DNA of 64,000 bases from Jaltomata sinuosa (Eukaryota; Streptophyta; Magnoliopsida; Solanales; Solanaceae): NCBI GenBank assembly GCA_003996215.1, contig QJPP01007581.1, forward strand, positions 472,354 to 536,353, read 5' to 3'. A model generated the notes under the pieces. The model saw only the letters and a list, made by a program, of their open reading frames with translations, searched no databases and was not told the DNA's origin. Shown in pieces: positions 1 to 12,984 of the stretch (its first letter is position 1; each line of letters begins with the position of its first letter). Made by a program: the position numbers and the translations under genes.

Positions 1-1469
1 CTAGACTCGGCAGGGCCGGGGTGCTAGTTGAGTTTTCTTGCTACTTGAGATGATTTTAGCCTCGGTCGGACCGAGCACCTGAGAATGACTTTTTACTGTT
101 TAGACCCAGTGTATGCCCGGGCCACCCTTGGCAGGGGTTTTTTGAAACATTTCCTACTTACTTTAGTCCTGGACAGGGTCTGGGCATTGGCATATTCGAT
201 ACTGGAAGTCTCCATTCCTGATACCGACTTGCTTCCGGACGACCATTGTGTCTGATACTGAGTTTTAGTATGGGGTCTGGGACCTCCATGGACCTTGACA
301 TCCGGGCCAGGGGCTACGGGCTGCGTGTGCCGGAGGAGGGGTATACGGTGGAGTAGAGGTATACAGGCAGTGTCCTTCCATGGAACCTACCTGCTGGGCC
401 GGATCAGCGCCGGAGGAGGTACATACAGAGATACTATGGCACTTGAGATCTTCATGCATCATATCATTCATGGTTCGAGGTTCCACCCTTGTTCGCTGTT
501 TGCTGATTGTATGCTCTGGTAGTATGGGATGCCGGAGGGTTTGTTTTCACTTGTTTGTGTTCCTCGGTTGTATGGGCGACCGAGGGACTGTAGGTAGACT
601 CTTTCTATTTACTTGTAGAATTATTCCCTGTTACGATTAATTATGAAATTGATTACTGCTAGACTGTTAGTTGCTGGGTGTGAGATTGATATGATTAGTT
701 GGGCTTGATTCATGTCTCTGAGCATGCCTATTATTACTCTTCCCTCTTCTTCTTACACTTGAGGTTTACCGTCCATTTCGTAAACTTATTTTGTATACAC
801 CGTTGTTGCAAGGACCCCAGGTGCGTTATTTCTTACTTTCACCTGTGCCTATGGTGTGTATATTCTGCTTACTAGCCTCACATGTGGTTCTGTTGATTTC
901 CCTCTGGGCTAGTTCATTTGTACCTTTCGTTGATTTCTGTGACTGCTTGCTTCTATTCTGTCTATTACTACACGTTTATCTTATATGTGCCCAGTCGGCC
1001 TATGATACCTACTGGGTACCTTATGCTTCGCATTTGGTGCTCACCCCTACCCCCTGCATCTTTGGGTGCAGATCCTAGCGGGGGCCATCGCCGTTAGATC
1101 GCTGTGATTCGTGCTTGGAGATCTGTTGGGGACTACTTCAGGCTGAGGGCGAGCTCTTGGCGATCGGAGCTTAGCTTTAGTTTATCTTTTTCTTCATGTA
1201 CTCTATTACCATTCAGAGACATATGTATATATTATTTTGGATTATTTGCACTCCATGTAAGTAGTTTGGGCTCTATACTATGATACCAGGTCTTGGGTTT
1301 GGTTTAGTTTTCGCATATGTATATATTTATATCCCTGTTATCTATTTTATTTGTCTTGTTCCCTTATTTGCTAGATAGTAGCCCATCACTAACTGTTCTG
1401 GGCTACGGGGATTGGTTCACCTACCGGGGGTTGTAGGTGCCATCATGACCGAGAAATTGGGTCGTGACA
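1..1469 (+). repeat. 5' LTR of the Tekay element, 3' part only
   Basis: Matches the last ~1.45 kb of the LTR at 2163-5588, including the palindrome-like gacctccatgg blocks near 290-400 and the terminal gtcgtgaca. Divergence from the other copy is clearly visible, suggesting an old insertion. The start is cut by the window edge. Short reading frames in it are not coding. Confidence 0.85.
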
Positions 1470-2110
1470 AGTTTACTTATAATAATAGTTATGAGGCATT
1501 ATATGGTAGGCGTTGCAGATCGCCAGTGGGTTGGTTTGATGGTTTGGAGTCCAAGCCGTAGGGTATAGACTTACTTTGTGATTCCTTAGACCAAGTACGT
1601 GTGATTCAAGACATAATTTAGGCAGCCCAAAGTAGGAAAAAGAGCTACACAAATTGCAGACTTTATGCCGTAGAGTTCGGTGTTGGTGATTTAGTGTTTC
1701 TTTGAGTGTCACCCATGAAGGTAGTGATGAGGTTCGGCAGGCAGGGCAAGCTTATCCCCAGGTATATCGTGACATTTGAGATTCTTCAGAGGGTTGGTAA
1801 TGTTGCTTATCTATTAGATTTGCCTCCTATGTTCTCGGCTATGCACCAAGTCTTCCATATATCTATGTTGAGGCACTATGTTTCGGATAAGTCACATGTG
1901 TTGCAGTGGGATTCAGTGCAGTTAGATCAGAGTTTGACCTTTGTTGAGGAGCTGATATCCAGTCTAGCCAGGGATGTCAGGAGATTGTGGTCTATAGAGA
2001 TTCCTGTGGTTAACGTTTAGTAGAGGCATCATCCGGTCGAGGAGGCTACCTGGGAGACTGAGAGAGAGAGATGCGGGCTCAGTATCCACAATTGTTTGAG
2101 CCTTCAGGTA
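1470..2110 (+). pseudogene. Integrase C-terminus and chromodomain remnant (Tekay/Del)
   Basis: Translation shows the end of the integrase core (YEALYGRRCRSPVGWFD) after which two in-frame stops appear. A 104-codon open stretch (1706-2020) follows, with the chromovirus signatures VSPMKVVMRFG, GKLIPRY and VFHISMLRHYV. After a TAG, probably from a Trp codon, the frame continues with VEEATWETE, the conserved end of the Tekay chromodomain. In the family this tail steers integration to methylated-histone chromatin. It starts directly at the LTR end, so everything from the primer site to mid-integrase has been deleted. It cannot function. Confidence 0.8.
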
Positions 2111-2869
2111 CTCCCTCTTTCTTGACTTTCAAGGACAAAAGTCTTTTTTTAGTAGTGGATGATGTAATGACCCTTTCAGTCATGTTCCTGTTTTTGCCTT
2201 CTTTGCACTGTTAAAACTTGCTTGTAGCGGCCCCAAGTCATTTATAACTTGCTGGGACCGGTGGTTCAATACCTAGGCCGTTCGTTAGGTTGTTATGACC
2301 ATTTCCCTATTTTAAAGCTTTAACTTAGGAACTTATTGACTTTAGTCAACATTCTTAGCAAGCGTGCTCGAAATAGAATCCTGATAGTTTTGTTATCGCT
2401 GGAGCATGGATTTTGGTCTATTTCAACCCTAGGTTGGGTTCTGGGAGCTTTCGGTATGGTTTTATCTCACTTTCTGAGATTTCAGGCTAGTTGGGCTTGA
2501 AAGTTTGACTTTGGTAAACATTCGGAGAAGATGACCTTGGATGGAAATTCTGTCAGTGCTTTTAGCTTCGAATGTCGACTTTGGGCTAGAGGGACTTTTA
2601 GTTCGGGTCGTGAGGCTTCCAGACTCATTTTAGGCCATTGGATTTCATTTTGGAAAAGTTGGCCATTTGGGCGTGGGGACCACTTCTTGTTAATCGACCT
2701 CCGTTGGGAATTTCATTAATCCTGTTGAGTTTAAAATGCCATTTTTAATTGAGTATCATAGTTTGTTTGTATTCGTGGGATCTCGAGTGAATCCCGAGGG
2801 TCCATCTGAGAACTCTTTGTGTTTGCCTAAGTGCTGGTGGCTGGTTGTTGGTATGGCACCAGCCAAACC

Positions 2870-3130
2870 ATTGCCAATGCGTGCGCAGGCTACGTGCACA
2901 TAGAAGGCACTGGCCAGCCCTGCCCTCCTTACCTTTGCCTGCACAGCAGGAAGGCTGTGTGCGCATGCCCACGTGTACGGTGGCTAGTGTGCGTGTGCGC
3001 TGGCATGCTGCCTGGCCTGGCCTCCGCCTGCCATTGGCATGCACATGCTCCTAGCATCGTGCACGGTGCCTTGCACGCAGGGCCTGGCTGCGTACGCTCA
3101 TGCCAGCGTTGGTAGCATATATATTGCTGT
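2870..3130 (+). promoter_or_regulatory. GC-rich palindrome-rich stretch ending in TATA box, Tekay LTR
   Basis: About 240 bases of GC-rich text crowded with short self-complementary words (gcatgc, gtgcgc, gtgcac, cgtacg) run straight into TATATAT at 3118-3124. A pyrimidine-rich leader follows, then a donor-like ATTGTAAGT at 3271-3280. The surrounding LTR is AT-rich, so the block stands out. The position fits the U3 promoter; this is inference from layout. Confidence 0.5.
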
Positions 3131-4242
3131 CTTATTCTCTTTCATTCTAAAAGTTCCCAAAATGGATTTTATCCATAGCTCTTGAGCTCAAGCTCCAATT
3201 TTCCATTGTGGGTTGATCATAAGGTGTTAGGGCGATTTTTTCCTAGTCCGTGATCGATTTCTTGCCTTTAAATTGTAAGTTTCTCCTCTTAATTTTTGTG
3301 GATTCCTCTCTTTAATTCCTTCTTTATTCTTTGGGTTTTGGGTATGTTTTAGGCCCTTTCTTTACCTTATTTTTGCTTAATATTTGAGCATGTGCTCCCG
3401 GTAACATTGGGAACCTTGTGGTAACTTTTGTTTTCGGCTTCAGGGTGTGGGTCCCATGGACCCGCTTTTGACCTGGATTTTGATCTGGCTAAATTATTAG
3501 CTTTATGGGTATTGTTAGCTTTGTACTGATGAGTATATTATGTTATTGATAATCTTATTGCTATTCAGGGCTTCTCGGAGCAGTTTGTGCTCTGGCGATG
3601 GCTTCCCAATAGCTTTTTGTAGGACACCAGGTAGGTTACGACTTACCCACCTTAGACTTTTCTTTTATAGAATATAATTGTACTATTTAGCATCTTTGGA
3701 TTGGGTTAACTAGGTTGGCACCCTAGACCTTGTCCCCTTTCTTCGGTCCTCCCTTATTTCCTACGTTTGGCTTTAGTATTTAAGCTAGTTTTATAGTATT
3801 ACCCTTGTGGCCTCGTGTGGCCTTTGTATATGCCTCTAGACCATAGTTTTGGGGTATTTGGGAAATTTCCATAAGTCCTAGACATTGATTCACGATTATG
3901 AGTTGGTTATATATGTTGTAGAGTGGATACAGCCTGTGCAGGGCCGACAAGCTGATTGTGATCTATTGAGATAATGGTTGTATTTGATCATCATCATTAT
4001 CATCATGCAAAGGGGTTTCTGCATTGATTTATTACTACTATGGCTGCGGGCCTATCTATTACCAGTTTTCAAAACCTTGCATGACCCCGAAGGCCTATTT
4101 TCTGTTATAAATAGCTATAGTTGGATTTAACTAGTTTAATGGATTTTCTTGAGATAAAAGAGATTATATGATGGTTTTCACACTGATTTTGAGATGATAC
4201 TAGAATCGGCCAAGACAAGTGCTAGACATATTTTCATTAATG

Positions 4243-4400
4243 ATTTTAGAGCCGGATGGACTTCGGGCATGAGTACTGAGATTTACTAATTTTAGACCTG
4301 GATAGACTTCGGGCACTCATATTAATGTTTTGAGATTTACTGATATTAGACTCGGATAGACTCTAGGCACTTATATTAGGTTTCTGAGAGTTAGTATGCA
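4243..4400 (+). repeat. Short tandem repeat in Tekay LTR
   Basis: About three diverged copies of a ~50-base unit built on ttttagacctggatagacttcgggcact. A diverged counterpart sits near 55-130 in the other LTR. Confidence 0.5.
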
Positions 4401-5588
4401 TTTGCGGAGACCTCCATGGACCTTGCCAATCTGGATTAGGGGCTACGAGCTGAGAGTGCTGGAGGAGGGGTATACGGAGGAGTAGAGGTATATGAGGGAA
4501 GACCTCCATGGGTATTACCTATGGGGCCTACGGGCACCAAAAAAGGTGCAAACAGTATCACTGGCACACCTGATCATATCATTCATTATGTGTACGATTC
4601 CACTCTTGTTTGCTATTTATTGAAGGTACACTCTGGTAGTATCGGATGCCAGAGGGTTTGTTTTCACTTGTATGTATTCCTCGGGTGTATGGGAATCCAT
4701 TAGGACTGTAGGTACATTTGCTTACTCGCTCCTATTGTAGTACTGGTTCTTTTACCTTTCTGATCATCCTTACCTTGTGAGTTGTATTGTTAGCATGATT
4801 ATGTTTAGTTGCTTTTCCTTCTTCCCCCTTTATTTAAGGTTACTGGTATACCGCCATGTTCATTAACTCTCTGTATGTATTGTTGTTACAAGGATTCAGG
4901 TGCATTCTCTACTCTTTCATCTGTGTTTTGTGATCTATCTTCTGTGGCTAGCATAGTGTACTTGTATTCTCTTTGCCTTCTTCCTATTGCTAGCTTCCAT
5001 TTACTTATCTCTTTTTGATTCTGTGACCCTTTTTTTGTTATCTGCTTTATACTGCTCTTATATTTTATATATGCTCAGTCTGCCTATGATGCATACTGGG
5101 TACCCATTACCTTGAAATTAGTGCTCATACTACACTTTTGCATATTCCTGGTGCAGATCTGAGTGTGAGCCATCGTTGTTGATGTGCGAAGACTTGTGTA
5201 GTGATTTTGGACATTCGAGACTTAGGGTGAGATCCTGAAGACCAGGGCTTGGCTTTTATCTCTTCTTTGGCTTTATGTACTCTTTTTGCTATTCAGAGAC
5301 AATTGTATATTCTTATTTTGTACCCTCTTGTACTTTGTACTTTTTTGTAGTGGCTTCTATACTATGATACCAGATCGTGGGAGGGTTTATCTTCTGTATA
5401 TATATATATATATATTTCAGGTTGTCTCCTCTTTTTATGTCTTCTTTACACTCTTCTGCTCATTACTCTTTCTTGTACGTGCTTCGCTTCTTAGTAGCCC
5501 ATTACTAACCATTCCGGGCTACGGGGATTGGTACACCTACAGAGGAGATTGTAGGTGCCATTATTACTTGAGAGATCGAGTCGTGAAA

Positions 5589-6900
5589 TCCCCGTCTTCA
5601 AACTTAGCTTCCCCAATACAATTGGTATCTTTAAACCACCGGCCCAATCAAGTATCCTAAAATCCGCCGGATATACAAGCCGATCCACTTTCACTAGCAT
5701 GTCATAGAAAATTCCAACGGGAAATTTCATTGAACGATCTGCCATAAGTAATTTTATTTTTGTAATGGTGGGCTGGCCGAGTTCCAATTGTTTTAAAGTG
5801 GAAAGAGATATCAAATTTACACTAGCACTTTCATCATATACAATCCTTGTTAATTTATTAAACCCATTTGCACCACAAATGGTGAAAACACCCGGAGTGT
5901 CTTCTTTATTAACAAACTTAACCGAGATTATTGCACTGCTTTGAGTGGACATGTGGACGACCCTATACTCCATGAAGTTGTTCATAGTGCACATTTCTTT
6001 CACAAATTTATTATACTAGGTCATTTGGGTGATGGCACTACTCGATGGATTGTTGACTGTGATTTTCTTCAACATAGATTCAAACTCTCTAAGTTTCTCA
6101 CTTTCTTTTGCTTGCAATAATCGTTGAGGGAACAGAGGTGGAAATTTAGGGAAAGGCTTGCACACTTTAAGTACCTTATTCCTAAGAACTTTATTTTCCA
6201 CGCAACCATTTCCAATAGCCCTTTTATTGCTAGGCTTGCCTTTACCTAGATTTGCATATTCTACGGAACTTGGTTATTCTCTTTTAACATCGACTTCCTC
6301 ATCTCTTTTAATTTGCTCAAACTCAAATTGTGAGGCAAATCATTGCATTTTATCTTCGAGAAGTTTTTTGGCGACAGAATGTGAGTGAAACATTTAAGCA
6401 AGGCTTCCAAGTCCGCATCTTAACTCCCGAACGCCTTCATCAATGGATTCCACTTTCTCTAGGACCCTCTCAAGCATGACCTCGACTCTCGAGTCATCAG
6501 TCCCTTAGTTCCAACCTTGATTCTCATGCTTTCATCTTGCTGAATTTTGAGGGCTAGCATGGGAACCCATCTCGTGGCTTTTAACTGATGCCACTTCACT
6601 ATCCTCACAAGAGTTATGACCATCATCTACCAACTCTATATCTCTAATAACACCAATAACATTAACACTCTCGAATGTTTGATTAACGACACTCTTAGTC
6701 ATGAATTCAAGGAGAGTTTTGATGATTGCTAACTCTCTATCCTTTCGTGCACCATTTTTCTTCTATTCATCCAATGTTTTAGCGGAGGTAGCACCCATTG
6801 CCCCCTCGGCTCAAAAAGTTTCCAAATCATGACCTACTATAGTCACATTCTCAAGTGTGTATGGAACTGAATAGTAGTACTAGCAGCTATGCTTTAGGAG
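5589..6900 (-). pseudogene. Athila-like gag C-terminus and protease remnant
   Basis: Minus-strand translation gives degraded gag C-terminal sequence with several stops. The gag-to-protease linker follows (FPPLFPQRLLQAKE and LREFESMLKKI, near 6060-6160), then a protease-like domain. The canonical catalytic DLGAS is changed to YDESASVNL near 5830, and the flap-side text IPIVLGKLSLKTG runs into the Tekay border. The gag N-terminal half is missing compared with the relative at 49496-50827. The gag and protease parts are in different frames. Not functional. Confidence 0.75.
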
Positions 6901-7030
6901 GGGGTCTATACTTCTTTGTCACCTATGATGGCACCCTATTTGCAACAACAAAAACAACAAAAAAGTAAAAAGAGAATAAACACTCAACAAAAGTGAACTA
7001 ACGACAATCAAATGGCCAATCAAGAACCAT

Positions 7031-7048
7031 TCCCCGACAACGATACCA
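7031..7048 (-). other. Degenerate primer binding site, Athila-like
   Basis: The minus strand reads TGGTATCGTTGTCGGGGA, a decayed form of the TGGCGCCGTTGCCGGGGA site used by Athila-type elements (tRNA-Asp type). It lies 7 bases inside the LTR end. Confidence 0.65.
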
Positions 7049-7055
7049 TTCTTAA

Positions 7056-8342
7056 TGACGTTCAAAAATACTCTCTCGTAGGAGGTGGTAATGATCATTG
7101 TACAAAATAAATAAATATACCCAATGGATGTTGGGGTTGTATCCACAGGGAATAAAGTGATGATTCACTAAGAAATCATCAAATAGTAATCACTAAGGTG
7201 AGTCAATGTTCAAACAACCAAAAGTAAAAGTTGGGGGAAAAAGGAATAGGAATTAATGTATCAATTTCAACACAAGATTAATGTAAGCACAACTTATTTA
7301 TCAATGAGAAGGAAGACTAGGGGTATGCTTCCGATGTGATTCTACAATGGGTTAGGAACATGATTAATTATGCAAACTCTCGATAAAAGGTACGGGTAGC
7401 ATTAGTTTGGACTATATTTGGTAGTCTCTCGACCCTCCAAATACATATACTATAGCCTTTACTCAAGCGCCATAGCTATTACTTTAAACCAACAAATTCA
7501 ATGCTTGGGGGAGTCACACTATTTCTAGCTTAGATTCTTAGATGGGTATTTACTTCAATTAAGCTATTTCTAGCCTCAATCTAAGGTGGAAATCCCAAAT
7601 TACCACTATTGAATTCCTATCCAAATTATGAACTCCTTTTTCAAGCAAGAACACAATTAAGTAAACTCAATCAATGTTTGCAACCCTTAATTTTATGATT
7701 AAATTATAAATAATTCACTAGACCCATACTAATTTATCATTATAAGAACAATTAATCAATACCCACACCCAAATTCAAATAGCCATCATGCACATACCCT
7801 TAGACAAGGAATTTAGCTGCTCATATTAAGGAAATAAGAGGATATACCAAATGGGTACCCATATTTTATTCATAATCAAAGCAAATCCCCAAATCCAAGT
7901 TCAAATCCTTACAAAAATGGTAATTTCAATTGGGGAAGATGAAGAGAGAAGAGTGTAATCTCAATATCTTCCTTGGGGAAAGTAAAACAAAAAATTCCAT
8001 CAGGTACACACCACGATTGCACCCTCAGTTATATAGCTCGCATAATACCCTTTTTCCAACCAATGATGTTAGCTACTGGGACAATGAGGTGCGAAGGGGG
8101 GTGCGGTTTGCATGCTGCATTGTGCGGCTCATACCCCTTGACAGTTTCTTCCTCTTTTTCAATTAACTTCACACTTCAACTTGTTTTTGAGCTCTTTGGA
8201 TTCAATTCCTTTTCTTTCTTCTCTAGATCAAGAGTACCTGCATTTTCATTAACAAAGGCAATAAGTACCTCTAATTCTCATCAAAACATGGAAATAATTC
8301 ATAAATAAAGGCTCAATAAGTTTGTAGATTACCAATTTATCA
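7056..8342 (-). repeat. 5' LTR of the Athila-like element
   Basis: 1287 bases, TG at 7056 and CA at 8342. The ends match LTRs at 14577-16089 and 22540 onward (shared agtacctgcatt, ataaaggctcaataag, gtagattacc). Short GTGCG/CGCAC words cluster near 8085-8140, in the same relative place as in the related LTRs. No gene inside. Confidence 0.8.
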
Positions 8343-10570
8343 AGGAATAATAGATAAAAGAACATGTATAGGGATGCTCTATAGTGAACTGGTTATCAAA
8401 ACTTTTTTTCCTCCATAAGACAACATGCTGCCTTTCCTTGCATGCAGTTTGTCTTTTACTCTTCTTACTAGGTCTGAATAATGATCCTTACTTTTCCTAG
8501 CATGTCTAATGGGACAACCAAGGTATTTGATAGGAAAGTGCCCCCTTGGTATGCCTGTGCACTTTTCCACCAATATGTCCAGATTAGATGCTTCCTTATG
8601 ATGTAGATACCAAGCACTCTTCTCCTTGTTAATCTTTTGTCCTGTCTGAGATTCATACTCTTAGAGGATTGCAATCATCCTCTCCAATGAGTATTTATGA
8701 GAAGATGCACAGATTATGGTGTAATATGCATAAGCTAAATGATTAATCTTAGAGCTCTATTTAGGAAGACCATATCCCACAAACTGACCATCATACATTG
8801 TTAAAGGCTCTGAAAAAAGACCTAAGCAACAAGGATGAACAGAGCAGGGGATAGAGGATCCCCATGTTTCACTCTTCTAGTAGAGTGGAAGAAACCCTAA
8901 GGTTGACCATTAATGAGCATTGAATACCAATTGTTTGAGATGAGTCTCCAAATCATGTCAACAAACACATTTGAGAAGCCAAATTTTCTTAGCACTTTCA
9001 TCAAGAAAAACCAGGAAATTTGCCATAAGATTTAGGCATATCAAGTTTAATGACTACATTTGTTGGATTTCTTCTCTTCCTAATATCAATAACAATCTCA
9101 TAGGTGAGGAGAACATACTCAATGATGCTTTTACATTTAACAAAGCCTGACTGGTTATTGGAAATTAATTTAGGGAGAACAATCTCCAATCTATCATGAA
9201 CAATTTTGGAAAGAATTTTATACATGAAATTGCTCAAACTAATTGGTCTCATATCTGAAAAGGTATGAAAATTGCTCTTTTTAGGTAAGAGTACCAAGTT
9301 AGTATGAGCTATGGATTTGGGGAGAGAGTTGCCATCAAAAAGGTCCTGCACCATTTTCAGATTATCCATCCCTACAATCTCCCAACAATATTGATAAAAC
9401 CTCCATGTTAGCCCATCAGAGCCACTAGAGCTATCGGTATTTAAATTAAATACAATCTTTCTGACTTTTTCTAGGATAGACTGTTGCTTAGGAAAGCATT
9501 TTCTTTATACTGATAAGCTCAGGGATGTGCTCCAGGAATGAGAAGCTTGAAGCATCTCTCTCTTGTATGAATTGAGTCTGATAGTGCTGGATGGCCTCAA
9601 TGCCAATATCTATATCAGTTTCTAATAAAGTACCATCTGCCTTCATTATTTTATGAACATGCAGTCTCTTCATTCTACCTATTACAAGACTATGAAAAAA
9701 ATCTTGTATTTCTATCTCCATTATCAAACCAGTCATATCCTACCTTCAGCTACCAGCAGCTTTCTTCATAATGGAGGTATTTATTATGCTCTGCATTAGC
9801 CTTCTGAAAAATTGCCCTATTCTCTAGAGATGGACACTCTTCAAATAGTTGCTCCTTGAATCTAACAATTTCTTCTCTAATACTCAATTGCTTAAAAATA
9901 TCCCCATATGTTTCTCTGCTCTATTTTGTTAAAGCAGACTTAACATCCTTGATCTTCTCTTTAAACTCTAAGAAAGGATTAGAGTTGTTGCCTATCCAAT
10001 TTTGTCTTAACACTTCAATGAAGGTATCATTATATGTCTATAATTTTAGGAACCTGAAAGTTTTCTTCTATATGGTTTGATTGACTAAACACCTCAGTAG
10101 CACAGGGGAGTGATCAGAACCTGTCCTTGGTAAATGCGCTATCTCAGAATGATTAAACCATGCATTCATCCCATCATTAAAAAGAACTCTTTCTGGTCTT
10201 TAAAATATGCAATCATTTCCTACTCTCCTATTCCACCATGTAAATGGACAACCCTTGAAATACACTTCCACCAGGTCATAGGCCTCAAGGCAACTTGCAA
10301 AATCTTCAATATCAACCTCTAGGACAGGCAAACCACCTATTTTCACTGTTTAGTACCATATTGAAATCCCCTCCAATGAGCCATGGGTAGCCCATTGTAG
10401 CAACTACTTGATGAATATCTTCTCATAAGCTTAGTCTCTAGCCAGGATCACATTTATTATAGATAATGGTAATACATTAGCTCTGGTTAAGGGACTGCTT
10501 ATCTTACTTTTGGGTGATTTGTTGTTGTGTCCCTCTCTACTGTAGTAGTGATATCATGGTTAGTAAAATC
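8343..10570 (-). pseudogene. LINE endonuclease/reverse transcriptase remnant
   Basis: Minus-strand pieces of one plant L1 ORF2. The endonuclease shows MGYPWLIGGDFNMVLN near 10390, then an HLPRTG-like GSDHSPVLLRC region near 10100-10140. An open stretch at 9736-9488 is the linker to RT. At 9369-9001 RT shows HTNLVLLPKKSNFHTFSD, MRPISLSNF, NQSGFVK and VIKLDM. At 8573-8379 it shows IKYLGCPI and LSYGGKKVLI. After a stop the frame continues as SIPIHVLLSIIP right up to the Athila LTR. The YADD region (~8750-8950) is degraded. Many stops and frameshifts; inactive. Confidence 0.75.
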
Positions 10571-10999
10571 CAGATCTTCCCATTATAATTAGAGGTTGCC
10601 AAAGGCATCTTTAATCTATTATATATTTGTTGATGTGTTTCATAGCCTGGAATGGTTCCACTAATTCAAAAAAGTTTAAATTATGAAACTTATATAGAAT
10701 TTGTACTCTTTGAAAAGATCTTTGAAACTTCACTGATCTATGTGCCAAATGAGGGAATTCATCATCATGTAGACACCACTTTAATAACATTTCTCTTTGG
10801 TAGAACTTTGAGTGGCCTAGTAGTTTCTGCTTGCATTGTTTTGAGAGGTTTCTTAGGGAAATTCAACTTGCACTGTTCTGGATTTCTTCTCGAGTACTAT
10901 TGTGATCCTCTAGATCTTTAGTAGATTTTGTATCCTCTTGTTGGTGTTGCACTTCAGGTGTTCCTCTCTTTATTACCTTGTACCTCCTCATGCTCATTG

Positions 11000-12400
11000 C
11001 TTAATATGTCTCAACAGGAACTTGATGCAGCTAGAGGGAGAGATTGCCTCTTCTTATAAGTCCTTGATCCCATCTTTAGAAATGAATTTGTAATCCACTC
11101 CTTTGTAGAGATGACTTGTTGATTCAACATGTTTGGGGTATTCTCCTTATTGGCCTTATTTTTTTTAACTATTGTGCTTTAACACGATGTTATGTTGATC
11201 TGTTCCTATATTGTTGTGTTGTATGTTATCCCTTTCCCCTTCTTCATTTTGAGCATTGTCTTCTCCTTCTTTATTATCGAGAGCATTAAAACTATTCCTC
11301 TCCTTGATACCATTATTAGCTTTTAATTGGTTGTTACTCTTTGTCTTACTCTTAGCAATCTTCCAGTTGCCAGGATCTCCTAATACCTTTCCATTGTATA
11401 AGATTCTAGCCTTACCCTTTTTAATATACGGATTAGCTTAAAACCCCACTTCTTGATCACTCTTTGTATCCTTCATGAGATTTAACTTGCTATTCTTCTC
11501 TGGATTTAGAATTCTACAACTGTTCTTGTGATGGCCCTGTATTTTACATTCTAATTAATTCTTAGGATGTAGTCATATTTGATTTGAATAGCCTCTGATC
11601 ATGTCACCCCAGTTCCTTCATTCTCTATATCCATTTGAATAGATTTAGGTAGATCACCTAGAAGATCAATTATTTCCTTTACCCTAGCACAACTAGGTAT
11701 AGTTTTGTCAATTGTGGCTACATCTAGTTGTACAGGTTTACCCACTGCCGATGCCATGGAAAAAAGGCTTTCCTTAGCAAAAAAGGTTGGCACTAAGTAG
11801 GGGAAGGATATCCAAGCCATCACCATTGAAGTTTCATCATTCATCATGAAGTTGACATCATACATCAGAGTACGTATCAAGTAGGAGTATCCATCCTTTC
11901 AATTGAGATAAAAATCTCCTTTTGAGATCATATTTATAAATTCTTCTTATAGGTTAACCGTATCAATACATTCTAATTACATAGTAATTTAATTTGGAAT
12001 CTTTCACTTCACAATGACTTGAGATAATTTGTCTCAACTCTTTTATATCTGACCATTCATAAATGAACTTATCAATTACTGCATACTGAAGGTTTTTAAT
12101 GTAGTTCATACGACTTACTTCATCTTTCTTCCACCGTATTTGTGGCTATCCATCCACTATTATGACGTATATAAGAGGAATTAGCTCAATTAGGATATGT
12201 GTTTCTGCTATCAAAGAATTTTCATAGGTTTTGGGTTTCAGAGGATGTTCTTCAGGATCCTTAGGAGTATCTAAGGAAACATTATTTTGTACTAAATAGG
12301 GAAATCATTGGTATTTATTAGAGAGAGACCAGCCACCAGAAGTGGATGGACATCGAATGATGGTGGCATAAGTTACTTAGGGTTGAGGAGTCATTCTAGG
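11000..12400 (-). pseudogene. LINE ORF1-like remnant (DUF4283 and zinc knuckle)
   Basis: Minus-strand text resembles plant LINE ORF1 proteins, which bind the element RNA. A DUF4283-like start (LQYAVIDKFIYEW, DIKELRQII) lies near 12020-12110. The ORF then stays open at 11880-11599 (MAWISFPYLVPTFF, ASAVGKPVQLD, PSCARVKEIIDLL). A zinc-knuckle-like segment (CKIQGHHKNSCRIL) lies near 11500-11560. Several stops. The stretch 11000-10571 toward the endonuclease holds no recognisable domain. Confidence 0.65.
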
Positions 12401-12439
12401 AGAGAGAAGAAAGCTTTTTTGACTGAATATAAGATTTTC

Positions 12440-12900
12440 TATTGATAAAGAGTGCATGATTGCTCATAAATTCTTTTATTAAGGCTTATGCTGAAGTCGA
12501 GAAGGTGTAAACTCGAAATGCAAATATTTTCAAGATGAAGCAAGGGAGCACGGAGCTTCTCAGGGAGTATGTGGCCAGAATCCAAAGGGAAAGGATGATG
12601 CTGCCTGTCATACTTGATTAGTGGGAAGTGGAGGCATTTACCAAGGGTTACAATCCAGCAAACTCAAATGCCTTGTGGAAATTAAAAGAAAGCCTATTGG
12701 AATTCTTAAAAGTTATATGGGAGTATGTGAAAAAATGGTGTATATTACAAACATAGATTGAAAGATGACCAACTAAACCCACAATGCCTTCTAAGACACG
12801 GATTTGAAGACAGTTCCAAGACAGAAAGAGAATCAATCTTGAATCCTAAGAAAGATCATCGTGGGGTCAATTTGAGCCCTAACCACAGTTGACAAGGCTC
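12440..12900 (+). pseudogene. Tat gag fragment
   Basis: Translation gives NSFIKAYAEVEKV, then MKQGSTELLREYVARIQRER and EAFTKGYNPANSNALWKLKE: the C-terminal half of the gag capsid region in this lineage. Two stops and a broken N-terminus. The following bases to about 12980 give no clear match. Confidence 0.65.
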
Positions 12901-12984
12901 CCAATTAATAGGAGTCTAGAGCAAGTTTGCAATAAGACGATGTATATACAAATGGACTTACCCTTCCTCAAAATGATGCATTGG

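Larger units (their letters stand above)
1..5588 (+). mobile_element. Tekay/Del-type Ty3-gypsy element, internally deleted
   Basis: Two direct copies of one long sequence (1-1469 and ~4150-5588) both end in the same text (gctacggggattgg, then gtaggtgcca, then a gtcgtga terminus), so they are the two LTRs. Between them lies only the integrase C-terminus with its chromodomain-like tail, the signature of Tekay/Del chromoviruses. Primer site, gag, protease, RT and RNase H are gone. The right edge abuts a protease reading frame on the opposite strand, so this element inserted into the Athila-like element at 5589-8342. The left edge is outside the window, so the target duplication cannot be tested. 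Confidence 0.85.
2163..5588 (+). repeat. 3' LTR of the Tekay element (~3.4 kb)
   Basis: Begins TGTAATGACCC, a typical start for this clade, just after the chromodomain remnant, and ends near gagtcgtgaaa at 5588. Its 3' part aligns with 1-1469. Length is within the large-LTR range of Tekay/Del. Contents: a GC-rich inverted-repeat stretch, a TATA-like run, a splice-donor-like GTAAGT at 3275, and a short tandem repeat near 4243-4400. No gene lies inside. Confidence 0.85.
5589..8342 (-). mobile_element. Athila-like Ty3-gypsy element, 5' part
   Basis: On the minus strand the order is LTR (8342 to 7056), primer site (7048 to 7031), gag C-terminal part, then protease, which stops at 5589 where the Tekay element begins. 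The rest lies beyond the left window edge. The right LTR edge abuts the LINE RT frame exactly, so this element landed inside the LINE. Confidence 0.8.
8343..12410 (-). mobile_element. L1-type LINE, truncated and interrupted
   Basis: Minus-strand fragments in LINE order: ORF1-like protein (12400-11000), endonuclease (~10570-10000), RT (9740-8343). The RT frame stops exactly at the Athila LTR edge, so the 3' end lies beyond that insertion, outside the window. No poly(A) tail or target duplication can be seen. It abuts a 5'-truncated Tat element at ~12410; which came first is unclear. Confidence 0.75.

Noticed and set aside
791..1078. 95-codon hydrophobic frame resembling a membrane protein
   Set aside because: T-rich LTR sequence; the homologous part of the other LTR (4809-5018) does not keep the frame or the protein text.
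2831..3115. Overlapping Cys/His-rich frames on both strands
   Set aside because: Produced by GC-rich palindromic repeats in the Tekay LTR; no conserved coding frame in the family.
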